In this document: piece by piece, positions 59,792 to 64,000 of the stretch
Position numbering within the stretch: position 1 is the stretch's first letter
Layout of the letters: the number at the start of each line of letters is the position of its first letter
Origin: CAYZJV01 sp049310885
GTDB lineage: Bacteria > Spirochaetota > Spirochaetia > Sphaerochaetales > Sphaerochaetaceae
Direction: 5' to 3'
Length of the DNA stretch: 64,000 nt
Assembly (NCBI RefSeq): GCF_049310885.1
Contig: NZ_JBMDYO010000009.1
Span: 1 to 64,000, forward strand
The notes under the pieces: model-generated
Database searches by the model: none
What the model was told of the DNA's origin: nothing
The model's input: only the letters and a program-made list of their open reading frames with translations
Position numbers and translations under genes: made by a program

Positions 59792-61193
59792 GCAACTTGG
59801 CACCTTGGATCGTACCCTGCTCAGTGGAAGGGAATATGTTGGTGCGGCAAGGATAGATGGACCACTGGTGTTCATGCGCAAGACCCATCCCATTGGATAT
59901 GGAGAACTGGTGGAATGTATCGATAGCCAAGGAAGACGAAGGACTGGCCAGGTTCTCGATACCAGTGACGACTCTGTCGTTGTACAACTTTTCGAAGGAA
60001 CCAGCGGACTCACGCTACCAGGAACAAGAATGCGTTTCATGGGAGAACCGCTAACCCTTCCCGTATCGGATCAGATGTTAGGTCGTGTACTCAATGGTTT
60101 GGGACATCCCCGCGATGGCGGTACTCTTCCGAGGGGGGAGGATGAATTGGATGTGAATGGATTACCTATAAATCCTACCGCACGGGAGTATCCTCGGGAC
60201 TTCATTCAGACTGGAATCTCCGTGATCGATGGCCTTACCACACTGATTCAAGGCCAGAAATTACCTATTTTCAGTGGTAACGGACTGCCCCATAACCAAT
60301 TGGCTGCACAGATTGCTAGGCAAGCAAAGGTGCTTGCGAAGGAACAGGAATTCGCTATCGTGTTCGCCGCTATGGGTGTGAAGCACGATGTAGCCCGTTT
60401 TTTCATCGATAGTTTCGAACAATCGGGAGTCTTGGAGAATGTCGCTTTGTTTCTCTCACTTGCCGACGATCCTTCTATAGAAAGGACGATTACACCACGC
60501 ACTGCACTTACCTTGGCAGAGCATTTGGCCTTTACCAAAGGAATGCATGTATTGGTGATTATGACCGATATGACCAACTACTGTGAATCCTTGCGTGAGA
60601 TATCGACACTACGGGGCGAAATTCCCAGCAGGAAGGGATATCCCGGATACCTCTATTCCAATCTAGCCGAATTGTACGAACGATCGGGAAAGATCTTGGG
60701 CAGGGAAGGGTCCATAACCCAACTTCCTATCCTCACCATGCCTAATGACGATATAGGTCATCCGATACCCGATCTTACCGGCTATATCACCGAAGGGCAG
60801 ATTGTTTTCGACCGGGAGATGTACGCAAGAGGAATGTACCCACCAGTAAATGGTCTGCCAAGTCTGAGTCGATTGATGAAGGATGGCATAGGAGAGGGAA
60901 TGACGAGGAAAGACCATCCTCACCTGTCTAATCAGCTGTTTGCAACCTACAGCCATGTCAAGGATGTGAGGAATCTCGCATCGGTTATTGGAGAAGAGGA
61001 ACTGACTGCTCTTGATCACCGTTATCTAGATTTCGGAAACATCTTTGAAAAGCAGTTCGTGAACCAGGATTTCCATGAGAACCGTAGTATCGATCAGACG
61101 CTTGACCTTGGTTGGAAAGCATTATCCGAATTACCTTCGGAGGAGCTGCAACGGGTAACCGATGAAGAGATCGCCGAATTCTACGGGAGATAG
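59778..61193 (+). CDS. V-type ATP synthase subunit B
   Basis: A 471-residue regulatory/non-catalytic hexamer subunit. It has the beta-barrel start (TRDRQLGTLDRTLLSGREYV and RIDGPLVFMRKTHPIGYGEL), TGISVIDGLTTLIQGQKLPI and FSGNGLPHNQLAAQIARQA in place of a P-loop, and the conserved MTDMTNYCESLREIS and KGYPGYLYSNLAELYERSG. No functional Walker A is present, as expected. It overlaps subunit A by 14 bp and subunit D follows after 3 bp. Confidence 0.98.
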   Translation: MTRDRQLGTLDRTLLSGREYVGAARIDGPLVFMRKTHPIGYGELVECIDSQGRRRTGQVLDTSDDSVVVQLFEGTSGLTLPGTRMRFMGEPLTLPVSDQMLGRVLNGLGHPRDGGTLPRGEDELDVNGLPINPTAREYPRDFIQTGISVIDGLTTLIQGQKLPIFSGNGLPHNQLAAQIARQAKVLAKEQEFAIVFAAMGVKHDVARFFIDSFEQSGVLENVALFLSLADDPSIERTITPRTALTLAEHLAFTKGMHVLVIMTDMTNYCESLREISTLRGEIPSRKGYPGYLYSNLAELYERSGKILGREGSITQLPILTMPNDDIGHPIPDLTGYITEGQIVFDREMYARGMYPPVNGLPSLSRLMKDGIGEGMTRKDHPHLSNQLFATYSHVKDVRNLASVIGEEELTALDHRYLDFGNIFEKQFVNQDFHENRSIDQTLDLGWKALSELPSEELQRVTDEEIAEFYGR

Positions 61194-61196
61194 AGT

Positions 61197-61844
61197 ATGG
61201 CCCGAGCTATCGCACCGACAAGAAGTAATCTACTCAAACTGAAGGATGAACTCAAGTTCGCTACCCTTGGTCATGAACTATTGGACCAGAAACGTTCTAT
61301 CCTGATCGTTGAATTGCTCACGTTGGTAGACCAAGCAGTAGAGTATCAGGCTCGGGTGGATAAAGCACTTGCTTTGGCAAGCGATTCGATGCAACATACC
61401 GTTATGGAGATGGGACGTCTGCGGGTTGCCAATCTTTTTGGTGCGGTGACCATAGATTCTTCAATCGAACTATCTGACCGCAAGGTCATGGGAGTCCGTT
61501 TGCCGAGAGTCGAGACGAGTTTTGTGGAAAAAGGCCCCTATTTCAGCCCCGAAGGTACCACCTTGGCTGTTGAGGATACCTTAGAAGCCTATCGGGATGC
61601 ATTAAAGCTGATGGGAAGATTGGCAGAACTGAAGGTTTCCATCATGAGATTGGCCAGAGAGGTGAAAAAGACGATCCGAAAGGTGAATGCCTTGGAGAAG
61701 ATAGTGATTCCTGAATTGGATGAAACCTTGGCATATACCAGGGGACGGATAGAAGAGGCTGAACGGGAGAGTTTTATGTTAATGAAACAGGTTAAGAAGC
61801 GTATGGACCGGCAACGGGAAAAGGACGCGGAGGGTAGGGAATGA
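61197..61844 (+). CDS. V-type ATP synthase subunit D
   Basis: A 215-residue central-shaft subunit. The N-terminal IAPTRSNLLKLKDELKFA and LGHELLDQKRSILIVEL are the D-subunit signature, and the long C-terminal helix ends in LMKQVKKRMDRQREK. With F and C it forms the rotor. It overlaps the universal-stress-protein gene by four bases, which joins the two functionally. Confidence 0.96.
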   Translation: MARAIAPTRSNLLKLKDELKFATLGHELLDQKRSILIVELLTLVDQAVEYQARVDKALALASDSMQHTVMEMGRLRVANLFGAVTIDSSIELSDRKVMGVRLPRVETSFVEKGPYFSPEGTTLAVEDTLEAYRDALKLMGRLAELKVSIMRLAREVKKTIRKVNALEKIVIPELDETLAYTRGRIEEAERESFMLMKQVKKRMDRQREKDAEGRE

Positions 61845-62338
61845 CAGAGCCATTCAAACATATGCTAGTGTATCTTGATGGATCGGAGGACTCCGTTACC
61901 GCTGCTATGGCAGCAATCGCCTTAGCAAAACGTCTTGATGCGAGCCTTACAGCTATGTACGTTGTGAATACCCGCGCTTTGCAAGACCTCGTGAAGGCAA
62001 GAATCTTCTTGGATATCGAAGAGCAGGAATATCGTCGGGATATTGAAGGCGATGCCCAACGCTATCTGAACCATGTGGAGAGGATGGGAAAGCAAAAGGG
62101 TGTCCCTGTCGTACCGATTAAGAAATCGGGTACTGTTCACACCGAAGTGCGATCCTATCTTCAGGATAACCACATTGATCTTCTAGTACTCGGAGGGATA
62201 TCGGATATCCATAGCCGACGTGATGAATTGTTGAGCGAAACAGATCGCATGATGAGGACTGCACCCTGTCCTGTACTGGTAGTGAAGGACAACGATACGG
62301 TTTGGGATATGTTCGAATCCCTACCAGATATGAACTAG
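61841..62338 (+). CDS. universal stress protein (UspA family)
   Basis: A 165-residue UspA-fold protein (KHMLVYLDGSEDSVTAAMAA at the N-terminus, LLVLGGISDIHSRRD and TAPCPVLVVKD at the C-terminus). The usual ATP-binding Gly-X2-Gly-X9-Gly-Ser/Thr pattern is not clear, so nucleotide binding may be altered. It overlaps V-ATPase subunit D by four bases, suggesting that it is translated with the ATPase and may modulate or sense energy state. The next gene starts 10 bp downstream. Confidence 0.88.
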   Translation: MTEPFKHMLVYLDGSEDSVTAAMAAIALAKRLDASLTAMYVVNTRALQDLVKARIFLDIEEQEYRRDIEGDAQRYLNHVERMGKQKGVPVVPIKKSGTVHTEVRSYLQDNHIDLLVLGGISDIHSRRDELLSETDRMMRTAPCPVLVVKDNDTVWDMFESLPDMN

Positions 62339-62348
62339 GAGGCCGGAT

Positions 62349-62795
62349 ATGACACTGACAGATGTATTGGAGAAAGACCTCATCAAGATACCATTGCACG
62401 CGGAATCGAAGAATGCAGTTATTGAGGAGTTAGTGGATGTGCTCGTTGAAAAACGGAATTTGCCCAATAGGGAAGAAATCCTCTCCGCTGTGTTATCGAG
62501 AGAAGCCTTGGGCTCCACCGGTTTGGCCGATGGTATCGCCATTCCCCATGCTAAAACTACCGCAATAGAATCGGTCTCGGTAGTCGTGGGAATAACGCCT
62601 GAACCTATCGATTTCGATGCCCAGGATGGAAAAGGATCTCAATTCTTCTTTCTTGTAGTCGCTCCTGAACATGAAGCAAGCGCCCACATCGAAGTGCTTG
62701 CTTCGATAGCGCGGGCTACCACTTCCGCTGCATTTAAGCGATTATTGGGAGCATCACAAAGCGCTGAGGAGGTCATGAGCCTCTTCCTCGATTAG
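62349..62795 (+). CDS. PTS EIIA domain protein (fructose/nitrogen type)
   Basis: A 148-residue free-standing EIIA of the fructose/mannitol/Ntr class. The phospho-accepting histidine is His67 in GLADGIAIPHAKT; EALGSTG and SQFFFLVVAPEHEASAHIEVL are further signature blocks. Stand-alone EIIA-Ntr proteins carry phosphate signals rather than transporting sugar. It follows the Usp gene by 10 bp with GGAGG upstream, so the ATPase, stress protein and EIIA are on one transcript. No EIIB or EIIC is near, which favours a regulatory role. Confidence 0.9.
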   Translation: MTLTDVLEKDLIKIPLHAESKNAVIEELVDVLVEKRNLPNREEILSAVLSREALGSTGLADGIAIPHAKTTAIESVSVVVGITPEPIDFDAQDGKGSQFFFLVVAPEHEASAHIEVLASIARATTSAAFKRLLGASQSAEEVMSLFLD

Positions 62796-62804
62796 AGGAC
62801 AAGG

Positions 62805-62830
62805 TTTTGGGCTGCCCTGGGGGCTCAAAA
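62805..62830. terminator. possible terminator after the V-ATPase operon
   Basis: TTTTGGGC and GCTCAAAA form an 8-bp stem with one G-T pair and a 10-nt loop, between convergent genes. No T-tract follows, so confidence is low. Confidence 0.35.
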
Positions 62831-62836
62831 GAATTA

Positions 62837-63517
62837 TCAGTAGCCCAGTTGTTCTCCGACGATCAATACAGAAAGGCGGCCCTTTTTCGCTTGTCGCCCC
62901 ATGACTACCATGTTTGAGCAAATCCCGTTATCGCATGCGCCGGTTGGAATGGCCATAAGGTGATGGTCATCGCAATACGGTGCGATGCAATGTCCGGTTT
63001 TTACACATGGAGTATCTTTCTCCAAGCGCATTGCATTTGCCGGGGCTGCGATATGCTTCACCCGATCGATTGCATCACGCAAAGTGGGTACAATCTTTTG
63101 CCAACCGGCAATCACGATAACCCGTTTAGGACCGAAGAGCATCGCGCTGACACGATTGCTTGTGCCATCCACACAATAGAGTTCCCCGTGTTCGGTAATG
63201 GCATTCACACTAGTGAGGAATACATCAGCCGAGAAGGCATCTATCAAACGTTGGTGAAGTTCGTGTGGATCAAGATTCGGTTCGTATCGATCGATTAGGT
63301 GGTAGAGATCACTTCGGACTAACTTAAGTACACCGGTTTCCGCTAGCGTTGCTGAACCTCCTAGGGCGATGGTACATCCTTCATCCAAGATGGATCTGAG
63401 CATGGGTACCACATCCTGTCCAGAGGGGAGATATGCCGCCTCTATATTGTTCTTTCTTAATCTCTCTATAGTTCTGGCAATGGAGATTTCCCGAACCCTG
63501 TTGCGGTTTGCATCCAT
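62837..63517 (-). CDS. LUD-domain protein (lactate-utilisation/DUF162 family)
   Basis: A 226-residue LUD-domain protein. The recognisable pattern is RTIERLRKNNIEAAYLPSGQ, IALGGSATLAETGVLKLV, and VFLTSVNAITEHGELYCVDG followed by RVSAMLFGPKRVIVIAGWQK. A C-terminal segment with cysteines in TGHCIAPYC and CDNGICSN suggests a metal or cluster site. Other LUD proteins (LutC) take part in lactate oxidation with LutA and LutB, which are not present here. It is minus-strand, monocistronic, convergent with the V-ATPase operon. Function is probably not lactate-specific. Confidence 0.88.
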   Translation of the reverse strand: MDANRNRVREISIARTIERLRKNNIEAAYLPSGQDVVPMLRSILDEGCTIALGGSATLAETGVLKLVRSDLYHLIDRYEPNLDPHELHQRLIDAFSADVFLTSVNAITEHGELYCVDGTSNRVSAMLFGPKRVIVIAGWQKIVPTLRDAIDRVKHIAAPANAMRLEKDTPCVKTGHCIAPYCDDHHLMAIPTGACDNGICSNMVVMGRQAKKGRLSVLIVGEQLGY

Positions 63518-63611
63518 AGTTGTTCCTCCCTCTGTAATGAACTATACCGCAGGAGCAGGTCAGTCTCAAGTTTTAATGGACAGGAGATTTCCAAGCGGGT
63601 ATGCTTATAAT

Positions 63612-64000
63612 ATGAAATTGACATTCTTTGGCGGTGCCCGAACCGTAACGGGCAGTTGCACCATGATCGAGTGCGCTGGAAAGAGGTTGTTGGTAGACTG
63701 TGGTCTTCCGCAAGGACATGACGAAAAGAAGATCGGATTGGAATTGCCGTTCAAAGGTACCGAAATAGATTACGTACTTTTAACCCATGCTCATATAGAC
63801 CACAGCGGGAGAATTCCTCTCCTCGTCGGAGACGGATTCAGGGGGACTGTGCATAGTACAGAGGCTACAGCGGATCTTTGTTCCATCATGCTTGCAGATT
63901 CTGGCCATATCCAGGAGATGGAGACCGAATGGATCAATCGAAAACGGAAACGGGCGGGAAAACCGTTGGTGGAACCACTCTATACTGTAGAAGATGCGAA
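63612..64000 (+). CDS. metallo-beta-lactamase-fold RNA-processing-like hydrolase (partial, cut by window end)
   Basis: At least 129 residues, with the reading frame continuing past the right edge. The start MKLTFFGGARTVTGSCTMIE is the opening of the MBL/beta-CASP family (RNA-specificity or mRNA 3'-end-processing type, YsiA-like), and LLTHAHIDHSGRIPLL holds the HxHxDH metal site at about 58-63. The ATG at 63612 is directly before this motif set, but no strong ribosome binding site is evident. The C-terminal beta-CASP and KH parts are outside the window, so the subfamily cannot be fixed. Confidence 0.88.
   Translation, partial: MKLTFFGGARTVTGSCTMIECAGKRLLVDCGLPQGHDEKKIGLELPFKGTEIDYVLLTHAHIDHSGRIPLLVGDGFRGTVHSTEATADLCSIMLADSGHIQEMETEWINRKRKRAGKPLVEPLYTVEDA

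Overview
This window looks like chromosome from an anaerobic, double-membraned bacterium, most likely a spirochaete of the Sphaerochaeta type. That placement is an inference from remembered resemblance, not from a search. It rests on the V-type ATPase operon, a RarA protein with a long C-terminal extension, LL-diaminopimelate aminotransferase, a TAXI-type TRAP transporter, many lipoproteins and few oxygen-linked functions. Base composition is moderate (mid-40s % GC by eye), apart from a few AT-rich gaps and one AT-rich lipoprotein gene. There is no CRISPR array, rRNA, transposase or prophage.

Layout. 1-4.3 kb: a protein quality-control operon on the minus strand (tig-clpP-clpX-nrnA). 4.4-4.95 kb: five minus-strand tRNA genes (His, Arg, Lys, Leu, Gly) ending in a strong terminator. 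5-11.1 kb: a RarA fusion, a lipoprotein, a MATE pump, a BI-1 family membrane protein, a nitroreductase and a small secreted protein. 11.6-13.6 kb: an overlapping operon of CBS-HATPase, DRTGG and PHP proteins. 13.6-21.4 kb: housekeeping genes (pseudouridine synthase, M29 aminopeptidase, purU, xseB, xseA, a 55-residue ferredoxin, topB).

21.5-36.2 kb is the most interesting part. It holds a TAXI TRAP transporter, a five-gene flavin/iron-sulfur dehydrogenase, and two sets of lysine/diaminopimelate genes: dapA plus dapB-ACT on the minus strand, and dapB-dapA-dapL-lysA on the plus strand. Between the sets is a regulator with an unusual HTH-FCD architecture. Four copies of one palindromic operator, with half-site near TACTACTCAT, lie at the promoters of the transporter, the dehydrogenase and dapA, and in front of the regulator. 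This points to a local regulon not explained by gene order alone.

36.2-48.8 kb is accessory: lipoproteins, tcdA, a TatD-family hydrolase, mntP, an operon of diguanylate cyclase, DUF1295 protein, exported MsrB-MsrA and C69 peptidase, an HD-domain protein, a NifX-like protein and tRNA-Pro. A small palindromic repeat family occurs at 18.6, 37.3-37.5 and 45.0 kb, each time at the 5' end of a minus-strand gene. At 37 kb a tandem pair of units is fused in frame ahead of a lipoprotein signal peptide.

49.1-53.2 kb encodes a PapD-like chaperone and a 1070-residue usher-like outer-membrane protein with a proline-rich N-terminus, and no recognisable pilin. 53.3-62.8 kb is a tightly coupled V-type ATPase operon (G/H-like, C, I, K, F, E, A, B, D) with a universal stress protein and a PTS EIIA-like protein appended. 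The right edge has a LUD-domain protein and the start of a beta-CASP metallo-hydrolase gene cut by the window end.
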